DNA from: Streptomyces litmocidini
GTDB taxonomy: Bacteria > Actinomycetota > Actinomycetes > Streptomycetales > Streptomycetaceae
Reading direction: 5' to 3'
DNA length: 64,000 bases
NCBI RefSeq assembly: GCF_014649755.1
Contig: NZ_BMTQ01000006.1
Span: 1-64,000, forward strand
The notes below the pieces were generated by a model, which ran no database searches, was not told where the DNA came from, and worked only from the letters and a program-made list of their open reading frames with translations. Shown one piece after another: positions 8,491-17,599 of the stretch. The first letter of the stretch is position 1. The number at the start of each line of letters is the position of its first letter. Position numbers and translations under genes: made by a program.

Positions 8491-9861
8491 GTGGCGGCCC
8501 CTACCTTCGACGACATGAATGCCATGGGGGTGCGCTGGACGGCGGAACAGGTGCTCGCGCTGGCTCCTGACGAAGCGTCGCGCAGAGCGGGGAGCAAGCT
8601 CGGCACGGCCGGGCCCTGGTCGGAGACGGGCTGCGGTGACGGCGCCGTCTGGGGTCTGTGCAAGGGCAGCGGAAGCACGCCGTACCGGGCGGTCGTCGAC
8701 ACCACGGGGCCCGCGTACTCCTGCGGCTGCCCCAGCAGGAAGTCACCCTGCAAGCACGCCCTGGGCCTGCTGCTGCTCCGGGCCGCGGACGGGATCGCCG
8801 CCGAGGGGTGCCCCGCTCCCGACTGGGCCGCGCAGTGGCTCACCGCGCGGCGCGGCCGGGCCGCGCGCGCGGGCCTTCCGGCCGGGGACGGGCCCCCGGG
8901 AGCGACGGCGGATCCGGAGGCGGCGCGCCGCCGGGCCGAGCGCAGGGCGGCCCGGATCACCTCGGGCGCGAGGGAGTTGGAGCAGCGCCTCGCCGACCTG
9001 CTGCGCGGCGGTCTGGCGGTGGCCGGGCAGGCGGGGTACGGGCTGTGGGAGGAGACGGCGGCCCGCATGGTCGACGCCCAGGCGCCGGGGCTCGCCGGGC
9101 GGGTCCGGGAGCTGGGGGCGATACCCGGCTCGGGGCCGGGCTGGCCGGTGCGGCTCCTGGAGGAGTGCGCGTTGACGCACCTCCTCGGCCGGGCGTGGCT
9201 GGCGGCGGACCGGCTGCCCGCCCCGCTCGCGACGACGGTGCGGACCCGGGTGGGCCTCACCGCCCCGGCCGACGGCGTCCCGGTGCGCGACCACTGGCTG
9301 GTCCTCGCGCAGTACGACGCGGCCGACGCCCGGCTGACGACCCGGCGGATCTGGCTGCACGGCACGACGACCGGGCGCACCGCCCTCCTCCTCTCCTTCG
9401 GCGCGGCGGGCCGGGCGCCGCAGCTCGCGCTCCCCGTGGGCGCGCTGCTGGACGGGGAGTTGACGCCGCACACCGGCTCGGGCCAGGTGCGGGCGGAGCC
9501 GGGCGAGCGGTTCGTCCCGGTCGCGGGCCCCGTCGTCCCGCCGGCGGGCGGGCCGGTCGGCACGGCTCTCGACGCGTACGGCCGCGCGCTCCGCGAGGAC
9601 CCGTGGCTGGACTCCTGGCCCGTGACGCTGAGCCGGGTCGTCCCGGCGCCCGCGGAGTACGGCTGGCAGCTCGCCGACGCCGACGGCCGCGAGGCGCTGC
9701 CCCTGACGCCCGCCGCCCGGTCCCGGCCCGGCCTGTGGCGCCTGGCCGCCCTGTCCGGCGGCGCCCCGGTGACCGTCTTCGGGGAGGTCGGGCACCGGGG
9801 GTTCACCCCGCTCGCCGCCTGGTCGCCGGAGACCCCGGGCGAGACGGTCCCCCTCACATGA
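8491..9861 (+). CDS. SWIM zinc-finger protein
   Basis: This protein of about 456 residues carries a SWIM zinc finger near its N-terminus: CGCPSRKSPCKHALG, with the C-x-C-x6-C-x-H ligands. SWIM fingers bind DNA or protein. I chose the GTG at 8491 because GGAGGAGG sits at 8474-8481 with good spacing. The ATG at 8515 (MNAMGVRW) is the alternative and costs only 8 residues. The rest (about 140-456) is a helical and beta domain without a motif I recognise. Its stop overlaps a possible upstream ATG of the DUF5691 gene, and the two are surely cotranscribed. Confidence 0.88.
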   Translation: MAAPTFDDMNAMGVRWTAEQVLALAPDEASRRAGSKLGTAGPWSETGCGDGAVWGLCKGSGSTPYRAVVDTTGPAYSCGCPSRKSPCKHALGLLLLRAADGIAAEGCPAPDWAAQWLTARRGRAARAGLPAGDGPPGATADPEAARRRAERRAARITSGARELEQRLADLLRGGLAVAGQAGYGLWEETAARMVDAQAPGLAGRVRELGAIPGSGPGWPVRLLEECALTHLLGRAWLAADRLPAPLATTVRTRVGLTAPADGVPVRDHWLVLAQYDAADARLTTRRIWLHGTTTGRTALLLSFGAAGRAPQLALPVGALLDGELTPHTGSGQVRAEPGERFVPVAGPVVPPAGGPVGTALDAYGRALREDPWLDSWPVTLSRVVPAPAEYGWQLADADGREALPLTPAARSRPGLWRLAALSGGAPVTVFGEVGHRGFTPLAAWSPETPGETVPLT

Positions 9862-9899
9862 CGTCCGGCCACCGCGCACCGACCCACCGGAGGAGCCCG

Positions 9900-11597
9900 A
9901 TGGACACGACCGCGACCACCCCCGCCGCGCCGGCGGCGGGAACGACCGCCGACGAGGCGTCCACCCCGTCCTGGGAGGAGCTCGTCAGTTCGGCGATGCT
10001 GGGGACGGACCGTCGGCCCCCCACCGCGCCCGGGGGCTCCGCCACGGCCCGGGACCTGCCGGGCGCGCTGCTCGACGCGGCCGCGCTGCACACCGTACGG
10101 CGCAGGGCGGGGCTGCGGCCCGGCACCGCCGCGCCCCTTCCGGAGCCCGCGCCGGAGGATCCGCGCGCGCCGCTGCCCGAGGCCGCCCGGCTCCGCCTCG
10201 CCCAGCTGCTCGCCGGCCGGACCGCGCCCTCGCCCGCCGGGCGGCGCGGAGCCGCCCCCGACCTGGCCGAGCTGCTCCCCCAGTGGCTGGCCCTCGCCGA
10301 CCGGTACGGCTACAAGGCGCCGCCCGCGGCCCTGCCCGCGCTGCTCGACGCGGCCAGGGCCCGCACCGACCTGCGCCCCCGGGCGCTGCGTCTGGCGGGT
10401 CCGCGCGGCCTGTGGCTGGCCCGGCTCAACCCCGAGTGGGGGTTCGCCCTCCGGGGCCGTGGCGCGGGCGGCCGCCTTCCGTCCCCGGAGGACGCCGAAG
10501 GGGTCCGCGCGCTGTGGGACGAGGGCCTGTTCGCCGAGCGGGTCGCCCTGCTCTCCGCCGTACGGAGCGAGGACCCGGCCGCCGGTCTCGCGCTGCTCGC
10601 CTCGACCTGGTCCACCGAGCGGGCGGAGGACCGGCTGATGTTCCTGGACTCGCTGCGGGCCGGGCTCTCCGACGCCGACGAGGCGTTCCTGGAGGAGGCC
10701 CTCGACGACCGCAGCCGCAACGTCCGGGCCACCGCCGCCGAGCTGCTCTCCGCCCTGCCCGCGTCCGCCCTCGCGGGCCGGATGGCGGCCCGGGCCGCCT
10801 CCTGCGTCGGCCTGGACCGGACGGCCCCGACGCCGACGATCGCCGTCGAGGCCCCGCACGAGTGCGACGCGGCGATGCGACGGGACGGACTGGTGGCGAC
10901 GCCCCCGGCGGGCCGGGGCGAGCGTTCCTGGTGGCTGGGCCAGCTCGTCGAGGCGACGCCGCTGCCCTCCTGGCCGGCCAGGTTCGGGGGGCGCGGCCCG
11001 GAGGAGATCGTGGCGCTGCCGGTCGCCGACGACTGGCAGGGCGAACTGCACGCGGCCTGGTGCCGGGCCGCCGTGCGACAGCGGGACCCGGCCTGGTCGC
11101 GCGCGCTGCTCGGATCCCCTTCCGCTCCGCCCGCGACGGGCCCCGGCACCTCGTCGCTGGGCGAGCGCGCCCAGCTCCTGTCGACGCTGCCCGCGGAGGA
11201 ACGGGCGCGTTGGGTCGCCTCGTTCATCGCGGCCCACGGGCTGTCGGAGGCGTTCCAGCTGCTGGGCGTCTGCGCCGTCCCGTGGGCGGAGCCGCTCGGC
11301 GCCGCGGTGATCGACGCGCTCGACATCGCGCGTGAGGCGGGCAGTTACCCGTGGAGCTTCAGCGGGGTGATGGGCCTGGCGGAGCGCTGCCTCGCCCCGG
11401 AGGCGGCACGTCGGCTGGAGTCCCTGACGGCCCGTCCGTACGAGACGGAGGACAGCTCCCCCGGCGCGGGCGACTACTGGGCGGAGGCCTTCCAGCGCCT
11501 GGTCTCCACCCTCGGACTCCGCGCCGCGATGCACGCCGAACTCACACCGCCGCCCCCGCCGACCGCTTCCGCACCGGCACCGGCACCCGGCCCCTGA
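9900..11597 (+). CDS. DUF5691 family protein
   Basis: This protein of 565 residues begins MDTTATTPAA. After a disordered N-terminus comes SWEELVSSAMLGTDRRPP, which I recognise as the start of the DUF5691 family. The body is helical, with HEAT-like stretches such as EAFLEEALDDRSRNVRATAA. I preferred the ATG at 9900 (GGAGGA, 5 bases away) over an in-frame ATG at 9858 that overlaps the SWIM stop but lacks a ribosome site. Function is unknown. The context points to work with the SWIM protein and the divergent MoxR operon. Confidence 0.88.
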   Translation: MDTTATTPAAPAAGTTADEASTPSWEELVSSAMLGTDRRPPTAPGGSATARDLPGALLDAAALHTVRRRAGLRPGTAAPLPEPAPEDPRAPLPEAARLRLAQLLAGRTAPSPAGRRGAAPDLAELLPQWLALADRYGYKAPPAALPALLDAARARTDLRPRALRLAGPRGLWLARLNPEWGFALRGRGAGGRLPSPEDAEGVRALWDEGLFAERVALLSAVRSEDPAAGLALLASTWSTERAEDRLMFLDSLRAGLSDADEAFLEEALDDRSRNVRATAAELLSALPASALAGRMAARAASCVGLDRTAPTPTIAVEAPHECDAAMRRDGLVATPPAGRGERSWWLGQLVEATPLPSWPARFGGRGPEEIVALPVADDWQGELHAAWCRAAVRQRDPAWSRALLGSPSAPPATGPGTSSLGERAQLLSTLPAEERARWVASFIAAHGLSEAFQLLGVCAVPWAEPLGAAVIDALDIAREAGSYPWSFSGVMGLAERCLAPEAARRLESLTARPYETEDSSPGAGDYWAEAFQRLVSTLGLRAAMHAELTPPPPPTASAPAPAPGP

Positions 11598-11630
11598 GGG
11601 GGCGGCCCGGTCGGCACGCCCCCGGACGAC

Positions 11631-11663
11631 GGCAGGGACCCCCGGGCGGGGAAGGGCCCTGCC
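11631..11663. terminator. Hairpin between convergent DUF5691 and icmB genes
   Basis: GGCAGGG-a-CCC (11631-11641) pairs with GGG-CCCTGCC (11654-11663), giving about 10 pairs with one bulge and a 12-base loop. It lies 34 bases after the DUF5691 stop and 31 bases beyond the icmB stop. Confidence 0.6.
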
Positions 11664-11693
11664 GGCCGGGGCGCGGGCGCACCGCTCAGCGGA

Positions 11694-12101
11694 TCACGCG
11701 GTGACGCGGACGTTCGCGTTCACCCACTCGACGACGGACGCGGTCGTCGCGCCCGGAGTGAAGATCTCCGCCACGCCCTTCTCCTTGAGCGGCGGGATGT
11801 CCGCGTCGGGGATGATGCCGCCGCCGAAGACCTTGATGTCCTCCGCGTCGCGGTCCTTGAGGAGCTCCAGGACCTTCACGAACAGCGTGTTGTGCGCTCC
11901 GGAGAGGATCGAGAGGCCGATCGCGTCGGCGTCCTCCTGGATCGCGGTGTCGACGATCTGCTCGGGGGTCTGGTGGAGCCCGGTGTAGATGACCTCCATG
12001 CCCGCGTCGCGCAGGGCCCGTGCGATCACCTTGGCTCCGCGATCGTGGCCGTCGAGACCCGGTTTGGCGACGACCACACGGATCGGACCGCTCACACCCA
12101 T
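11694..12101 (-). CDS. icmB: Isobutyryl-CoA mutase small (B12-binding) subunit
   Basis: This 135-residue protein is a stand-alone cobalamin-binding domain. It has the DxHxxG motif (DGHDRG, 17-22) that supplies the lower axial histidine, plus LSILSGAH and FGGGIIPD, which line the corrin tail pocket. Such small subunits pair with a separate large subunit to interconvert isobutyryl- and n-butyryl-CoA. No large subunit is in the window. The ATG at 12101 has GGAGG five bases upstream. A methylmalonyl-CoA mutase-like partner is possible, but the small size favours IcmB. Confidence 0.88.
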   Translation of the reverse strand: MGVSGPIRVVVAKPGLDGHDRGAKVIARALRDAGMEVIYTGLHQTPEQIVDTAIQEDADAIGLSILSGAHNTLFVKVLELLKDRDAEDIKVFGGGIIPDADIPPLKEKGVAEIFTPGATTASVVEWVNANVRVTA

Positions 12102-12399
12102 CACTGCCTCCACATGCGACCCCGCGCCTGACGGCCGGGGAGGTGAACGAACGTCATCCCCAGCATCCCGCACCGGAACCGTTTCGCGACGGCGCCCGGG
12201 GGGGAAATCACACATGGGACATGTTCGCTCTGCGCCGTCCCCGCTCCGGGCCCTTCTCCTGGGCCCACCAGCCGCGAGCGGGGCCGGTCGCGAAGGGAGC
12301 CGTGACGAGGTCACCGCGCCTCGCACCGCCGTCCGGGCGGTGCGGCGCACGGTGGGCCGGCGTACCGTTCGGCCCCGCGTGCCGTTCGGGAGGCCGGCC

Positions 12400-13191
12400 A
12401 TGGAGTTCGGCAAGGTCACCGCCTTCATGAAGGCCACCGCCCTGGAAGTCGCGATCCTCACCGGCCACCTCGTCCTCTACCCGTCCGGGATGATCGCCGA
12501 GCGGCTCTCCCCCGCCCCACCGCCCACGACGATCACCCCGGGCGACCGCCCGGTGATCCTCCTGCACGGCTTCGTCGACAACCGGTCGGTCTTCGTCATG
12601 CTCCGCCGCTCCCTGCTCCGGCACGGCCGTGACTGCGTCGAGTCGCTCAACTACTCCCCGCTCACCTGCGACCTGCGGGCCGCCGCCGAGCTGCTGGGCC
12701 GCCGGGTGGACGAGGTGCGCGCCCGCACCGGGCACGCCGAGGTCGACATCGTCGGGCACAGTCTCGGCGGCCTGATCGCCCGTTATTACGTACAGCGACT
12801 GGATGGCGACTCCCGGGTGCGCAGCCTGGTGACGCTCGGCACTCCGCACGCGGGCACCACGGTGGCCCCGCTCGCCGACGCGCATCCGCTGGTGCGGCAG
12901 ATGCGGCCCGGTTCGGAGGTGCTGCGGGAGCTCGCCGGGCCCGCGCCGGGCTGCCGTACCCGGTTCGTGAGCTTCTGGAGCGACCTGGACCAGGTGATGG
13001 TGCCGGTGGAGACCGCCCGTCTCGACCATCCCGACCTGCTCGTGCACAACGTGCGGGTGAGCGGCATCGGCCATCTCGCGCTGCCCGTGCATCCGACGGT
13101 GGCCGCCGGGGTCCGGGAGGCCCTCGACGCGGGCGGGCCGGTGGCCGTCGGAACGCGCGAGGAGGAGCCCGGCGCCACCTCGGTCGCCTGA
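12400..13191 (+). CDS. Lipase/esterase-like alpha/beta hydrolase
   Basis: This 263-residue alpha/beta hydrolase has an oxyanion-region motif VILLHGFVD (54-60) and the nucleophile elbow VGHSLGG (Ser121). A later SGIGHLALP probably supplies the catalytic His. Residues 15-32 ([18 protein letters not shown]) are hydrophobic and may act as a membrane anchor or uncleaved signal. It resembles the lipase class 2/triacylglycerol lipase-like proteins of actinomycetes. The ATG at 12400 follows GGGAGG. It is divergent from icmB across about 300 bases. Confidence 0.85.
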   Translation: MEFGKVTAFMKATALEVAILTGHLVLYPSGMIAERLSPAPPPTTITPGDRPVILLHGFVDNRSVFVMLRRSLLRHGRDCVESLNYSPLTCDLRAAAELLGRRVDEVRARTGHAEVDIVGHSLGGLIARYYVQRLDGDSRVRSLVTLGTPHAGTTVAPLADAHPLVRQMRPGSEVLRELAGPAPGCRTRFVSFWSDLDQVMVPVETARLDHPDLLVHNVRVSGIGHLALPVHPTVAAGVREALDAGGPVAVGTREEEPGATSVA

Positions 13192-13203
13192 CCGCACGAC
13201 ACC

Positions 13204-13225
13204 GTTCTTCGAACGTTCATCGAAC
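13204..13225. promoter_or_regulatory. Tandem operator-like 11-mers GTTCWTCGAAC
   Basis: GTTCTTCGAAC (13204-13214) is followed directly by GTTCATCGAAC (13215-13225). Each is a near-palindrome (GTTC-N3-GAAC). They lie about 80-100 bases upstream of the candidate promoter of the M23 peptidase gene. The spacing does not fit the actinobacterial LexA box (GAAC-N4-GTTC). Confidence 0.4.
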
Positions 13226-13304
13226 ACAAGGCCAAAGCTCTCCACCCGACCTGGCAAAACGCGGTCGATTGCCCGTTTCCTGCGGGCTCAAACCCCTCCG
13301 AAGA

Positions 13305-13334
13305 TTGTCCGCCCCGCATACCGCCGGGTACAGT
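13305..13334 (+). promoter_or_regulatory. Candidate promoter of M23 peptidase gene
   Basis: TTGTCC (13305-13310) and TACAGT (13329-13334) are separated by 18 bases, a plausible sigma-70-type pair. A start near 13341 would give a leader of about 70 bases. Confidence 0.35.
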
Positions 13335-13413
13335 CGCGCCACTGCTTACCCCCGGGACACCCCTCACGGGCCTGCCCCGGACTGCTCCTGCTGCCGAGGC
13401 GAGAGAGACGTTG

Positions 13414-14964
13414 GTGAACGACCAGCACCCCCACGCCGGATACGCCGGCGACGGCGCCCACACCACCGGCAGCTTCGCCATCGACCCGCTGTTCGGCGCC
13501 TACCCCGACGGTCAGGCCGATCACAGCGGCCAGTGGGACCTCGGCCAGTACGCGGCCACCGGCACGTACGCGACGACGGGGCAGTACGACACCACCGGGC
13601 AGTACGACACGACCGGCCAGTGGGACACCACGGGGCAGTGGAACACCACCGGCGCGTACGAGACCACCGGCGCGTACGAGACCGCCGCGACGCAGTACGA
13701 CGCCACCGGCCAGTGGGACGCCTCCGCCTGGACCGAGGCGCAGCACACCGGCCAGTACGAGACCGCCCACGCCGGCACGTACGCCGCCCAGGGCACGTAC
13801 GGCCACGAGGCCTACGACGCCACCGGCCAGTGGGCCGCCCCCGCCTTCGCGACCGAGACCGGCGCCTTCGACGCGACCGCGTGGAACCACGCGGCCCCGG
13901 AACCCGAGCCGGTCGTGCCCCACCAGTACGCCCCGCAGGCCGAGCACACGGCCGAGTTCGCCTTCGAGTACGTCCCCGCGGAACACGAGGGGCACCAGGG
14001 ACACGAGGGACACCAGGAGCTCTCCTCCCACGAGGCCGACGAGACCTACGACCCCGCCGAGGCCGACGCCGGAGCCCCGGAGGGCCTCGACGGCGAGGAC
14101 GTCGACGACGCCTACGACCAGGACGAGCCGACCGCCGGACCGGCCGTCGGGCTCCGTACGGAACCGCCCCTCGCCGGCCGTCCCGTGCGCCGCTCCTCCG
14201 GCGGCAGCCGCGCCCGTCGCCGCACCCCCGCCAAACGGTCCGCGCTGCTGACCGTCGCCGTCCCCTCCGCCTGCGTCATGGGAGTCGCCGGCATCGCCGC
14301 CGCCTCCGTCGGCGGCCTCACCGGCTCCGACACGACCGGCGGACAGAAGGACGACACGACCTCGCTGGCCGCCGCCGACCCGGCCTCGGTCAAGCAGGTC
14401 GCCGCCAACAACGCGCTCGACACCCAGCTCGCCGCGCTCAGCGCCGACGCCCGCGACTTCGGCGACCGCGCCAGCCGCACCCAGGAGCGCATCGACCTCC
14501 GCGCCCGCCAGGCGGCCGAGAAGAAGAAGCGCGAGGAGGAGGCGGCCCGCAAGGAGGCGCTGCGCCCCAAGTACCTGCTGCCGGTGAAGCTGCACCAGCT
14601 CAGCGCCCGGTTCGGTCAGGCCGGCGTCAACTGGATGTCGCTGCACACCGGCATCGACTTCCCCGTGCAGTACGGCACCCCCGTCATGGCCGCCACCGAC
14701 GGCACCGTCCGCACGCAGTGGAACAGCGCCTACGGCAACATGGCGATCGTGACCTCCCCCGACGGCACCGAGACCTGGTACTGCCACCTCAGCAGCACCA
14801 AGCTCCGCTCGGGTTACGTCAAGGCCGGCGACGTCATCGCCTACTCCGGCAACTCCGGCAACTCCACCGGCCCGCACCTCCACTTCGAGGTCCGGCCCGG
14901 CGGCGGCTCCGCGATCGACCCGCTGCCCTGGCTGCTGAGCCACGGCCTCAACCCGCTCGGCTGA
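13414..14964 (+). CDS. M23 family metallopeptidase with TTGQ-repeat N-terminus
   Basis: This 516-residue cell-wall endopeptidase begins at GTG 13414, with a purine-rich ribosome site (GCGAGAGAG) before it; a TTG one codon earlier is possible. The first 230 residues are acidic and repetitive (QYDTTGQ-type units). A transmembrane helix follows at about 275-300. After a short coiled coil comes the LytM/M23 domain, with zinc ligands in HTGIDF (His411) and HLHFEV (His488/490). It is probably a type II membrane protein whose catalytic domain cleaves peptidoglycan cross-links outside the cell, leaving the repeat region in the cytoplasm. Confidence 0.92.
   Translation: MNDQHPHAGYAGDGAHTTGSFAIDPLFGAYPDGQADHSGQWDLGQYAATGTYATTGQYDTTGQYDTTGQWDTTGQWNTTGAYETTGAYETAATQYDATGQWDASAWTEAQHTGQYETAHAGTYAAQGTYGHEAYDATGQWAAPAFATETGAFDATAWNHAAPEPEPVVPHQYAPQAEHTAEFAFEYVPAEHEGHQGHEGHQELSSHEADETYDPAEADAGAPEGLDGEDVDDAYDQDEPTAGPAVGLRTEPPLAGRPVRRSSGGSRARRRTPAKRSALLTVAVPSACVMGVAGIAAASVGGLTGSDTTGGQKDDTTSLAAADPASVKQVAANNALDTQLAALSADARDFGDRASRTQERIDLRARQAAEKKKREEEAARKEALRPKYLLPVKLHQLSARFGQAGVNWMSLHTGIDFPVQYGTPVMAATDGTVRTQWNSAYGNMAIVTSPDGTETWYCHLSSTKLRSGYVKAGDVIAYSGNSGNSTGPHLHFEVRPGGGSAIDPLPWLLSHGLNPLG
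13558..13705 (+). repeat. Coding tandem repeats (YDTTGQ/WDTTGQ units)
   Basis: Degenerate 18- to 21-base units encode successive ATGT, ATTGQ, DTTGQ, NTTGA and ETTGA blocks in the N-terminal region of the M23 peptidase. Scattered ATGQ/HTGQ units continue to about 13840. Confidence 0.75.
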
Positions 14965-14992
14965 GCCTTCCCCCGTACGAGATCCGAGCACC

Positions 14993-15034
14993 ACGAGAAG
15001 GGCCCCGGCGGATGACGCCGGGGCCCTTCCTCGT
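14993..15034. terminator. Bidirectional hairpin terminator
   Basis: Bases 14993-15010 pair with 15016-15034 (18 pairs with one bulged base) around a GATGA loop. It lies between the convergent M23 peptidase and pcrA genes. Confidence 0.9.
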
Positions 15035-15043
15035 ACCGCCTCG

Positions 15044-17488
15044 CTACAACTTCTCGACCGGCGCGTACCGCAGGAGCAGTCGCTTCGGCTTGTCGTCGCC
15101 GAAGTCGATCGTCGCCTGGGCCTCCCCGCCGGCGCCCTGCACCGCCATGACCGTGCCGAGCCCGAACTGGTCGTGCGTGACCCGGTCGCCGACCTGGAGG
15201 GAGATGACCGGCTTCTCGCCCGCGCGCCGGGTGGCGAAGCCGGAGGGGCCGGAGCGCGAGCGGGAGGACGAGAGCGAGGAGGTGATCCCCGAGGTCGGCC
15301 CGGCGGGCTTGGCCATCGAACCGGTCCGCTTCCACTCCAGGTACGCGGACGGGATCTCCTCCAGGAAGCGCGAGGCCGGGTTGTACGAGGGCTGGCCCCA
15401 GGCGCTGCGCATCGACGAGCGGGTGAGGTAGAGCCGCTCACGCGCGCGCGTGATGCCCACGTACGCCAGGCGCCGCTCCTCCTCCAGCTCCTTCGTCTGC
15501 CCGAGGGCGCGCATGTGCGGGAAGACGCCGTCCTCCATCCCGGTGAGGAACACCACCGGGAACTCCAGGCCCTTGGCGGTGTGCAGGGTCATCAGCGTGA
15601 TGACGCCCCGGCCCTCCTCGTCCTCGTCCGGGATCTGGTCGGAGTCGGCGACGAGCGCGACCTGCTCCAGGAACTCGGCGAGGGTCGCGGGTTCCTCACC
15701 GCGCTCCTGCTCGAACTCGAGGGCCACGGAGGCGAGTTCCTGGAGGTTCTCGATGCGGGTCTCGTCCTGCGGATCGGTCGAGGCCTGGAGCTCGGCCAGG
15801 TAACCCGTCCGCTCCAGGACGGCCTCCAGGACGACGGCGGGTCCCGCGCCGGACTCGACGACGGTGCGCAGTTCGTCCATGAGCGCGTTGAACCGCTTCA
15901 CGGCGTTCGCCGAGCGGGCGGCCATGCCGTACGCCTCGTCGACCCGCTTGAGGGCCTGCGGGAAGGTGATCCTCTCGCGCAGGGACAGGGCGTCGATCAT
16001 CGCCTCGGCGCGCTCGCCGATGCCGCGCTTGGGGACGTTGAGGATGCGGCGCAGGGGGACGGTGTCCTCGGGGTTGGCGAGGACGCGCAGGTACGCGAGG
16101 ACGTCCCGGACCTCCTTGCGCTCGTAGAAGCGCACGCCGCCGACGACCTTGTAGGGCAGGCCGACGCGGATGAAGATCTCTTCGAAGACGCGGGACTGGG
16201 CGTTGGTCCGGTAGAAGACGGCGACGTCCCCGGCCCTGGCCTCGCCCGCGTCGGTGAGCCGGTCGATCTCGTCGGCGACGAACTGGGCCTCGTCGTGCTC
16301 GGTGTCGGCGACGTAGCCGGTGATCTGCGATCCCGCGCCCGCGTTCGTCCACAGGTTCTTGGGGCGGCGGGACTCGTTGCGCTCGATGACGGCGTTGGCC
16401 GCGGAGAGGATCGTCTGGGTGGAGCGGTAGTTCTGCTCCAGGAGGATCGTCGTCGCGTCCGGGTAGTCCTCCTCGAACTGGAGGATGTTGCGGATGGTCG
16501 CGCCGCGGAAGGCGTAGATCGACTGGTCGGCGTCGCCGACGACGCACAGCTCGGCCGGGCCGAGGTCCTCGTAGCCGGTGCCGACGAGCTCGCGCACCAG
16601 CGTGTACTGGGCGTGGTTGGTGTCCTGGTACTCGTCGACGAGCACGTGGCGGAAGCGGCGCCGGTAGTGCTCGGCGACGTCCGGGAACGCCTGGAGCAGG
16701 TGGACCGTCGTCATGATGATGTCGTCGAAGTCCAGGGCGTTGGCCTCGCGCAGCCGCGCCTGGTACATCCGGTACGCCTCGGCGAGCGTCTTCTCGAAGC
16801 CGTCGGCGGCCTGGTCGGCGAAGGTCTCCTCGTCGATCAGCTCGTTCTTCAGGTTCGAGATCTTGGCGCTGAACGACTTCGGCGGGAACTTCTTCGGGTC
16901 GAGGTCCAGGTCCCGGCAGACCAGTGCCATCAGCCGCTTGGAGTCGGCCGCGTCGTAGATCGAGAAGGAGGAGGTGAAGCCGAGCTTCTTCGACTCGCGG
17001 CGCAGGATGCGGACGCAGGCGCTGTGGAATGTCATGACCCACATCGCGTTGGCCCGCGGCCCGACGAGCTGCTCGACGCGCTCCTTCATCTCGCCGGCGG
17101 CCTTGTTCGTGAAGGTGATCGCCAGTATCTGGCCGGGGTGGACGTGCCGGGTGCCCAGGAGGTGGGCGATGCGGTGGGTGAGCACCCGGGTCTTGCCCGA
17201 GCCGGCGCCGGCGACGATGAGCAGCGGGGTGCCCGTGTGGACGACGGCGGCGCGCTGCTGCTCGTTCAGCCCCTCCAGGAGCGCGGCGGGGTCCACGACG
17301 GGCCGGGGGTGGCCGTCGCGGTAGTGCGTCTCCCGGGCCGGCGGAGGCACGTCGAAGTGCTCCCCGAAGAGGTCGTGCGGGACCTCCTCATCGGCCGGGG
17401 AGCCGTGCTCGTCCTCGGGGTGGGGCGGCGGCTCCTCCGCGTGGTTCTGGAGGCCGGCCAGGAAGCTGTCGTCAAAGAGGCTGCTCAT
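15044..17488 (-). CDS. pcrA: ATP-dependent DNA helicase PcrA/UvrD
   Basis: This 814-residue superfamily 1A 3'-5' helicase acts in nucleotide excision repair and in clearing RecA filaments or stalled forks. Seen in order: an acidic N-terminal extension (1-65), the Q motif LNEQQRAAV, Walker A AGAGSGKT (93-100), motif II VDEYQDTN, motif III GDADQSIYAFRGA, motif IV LEQNYRS, and motif V/VI TLHTAKGLEFPVVF and YVGITRARERLYL. The C-terminal Tudor-like RNA polymerase-binding module (VGDRVTHDQFGLGTV...) is intact. The length fits actinobacterial PcrA. Confidence 0.96.
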   Translation of the reverse strand: MSSLFDDSFLAGLQNHAEEPPPHPEDEHGSPADEEVPHDLFGEHFDVPPPARETHYRDGHPRPVVDPAALLEGLNEQQRAAVVHTGTPLLIVAGAGSGKTRVLTHRIAHLLGTRHVHPGQILAITFTNKAAGEMKERVEQLVGPRANAMWVMTFHSACVRILRRESKKLGFTSSFSIYDAADSKRLMALVCRDLDLDPKKFPPKSFSAKISNLKNELIDEETFADQAADGFEKTLAEAYRMYQARLREANALDFDDIIMTTVHLLQAFPDVAEHYRRRFRHVLVDEYQDTNHAQYTLVRELVGTGYEDLGPAELCVVGDADQSIYAFRGATIRNILQFEEDYPDATTILLEQNYRSTQTILSAANAVIERNESRRPKNLWTNAGAGSQITGYVADTEHDEAQFVADEIDRLTDAGEARAGDVAVFYRTNAQSRVFEEIFIRVGLPYKVVGGVRFYERKEVRDVLAYLRVLANPEDTVPLRRILNVPKRGIGERAEAMIDALSLRERITFPQALKRVDEAYGMAARSANAVKRFNALMDELRTVVESGAGPAVVLEAVLERTGYLAELQASTDPQDETRIENLQELASVALEFEQERGEEPATLAEFLEQVALVADSDQIPDEDEEGRGVITLMTLHTAKGLEFPVVFLTGMEDGVFPHMRALGQTKELEEERRLAYVGITRARERLYLTRSSMRSAWGQPSYNPASRFLEEIPSAYLEWKRTGSMAKPAGPTSGITSSLSSSRSRSGPSGFATRRAGEKPVISLQVGDRVTHDQFGLGTVMAVQGAGGEAQATIDFGDDKPKRLLLRYAPVEKL

Positions 17489-17599
17489 CGCCTCACGAGT
17501 CTAGGACGCCCCGCCGACATCCGGGTCCGCCTTCGGGACGGAGGCTGTGGAAGGGCTCACATCCGGTGGCCCCGGCCGACTCCCGGCGACCCCGGCGGC

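Noticed and set aside
13204..13225. LexA/SOS box
   Set aside because: Half-sites are present, but the arrangement is GTTC-N3-GAAC and GAAC directly abutting GTTC, not GAAC-N4-GTTC.
13226..13413. A c-di-AMP (ydaO) riboswitch before the M23 peptidase gene
   Set aside because: The gene class and the GAGGCGAGAGAG near the start recall ydaO leaders, but the conserved GGGGGAACC and GGGGTGAATC core is absent.
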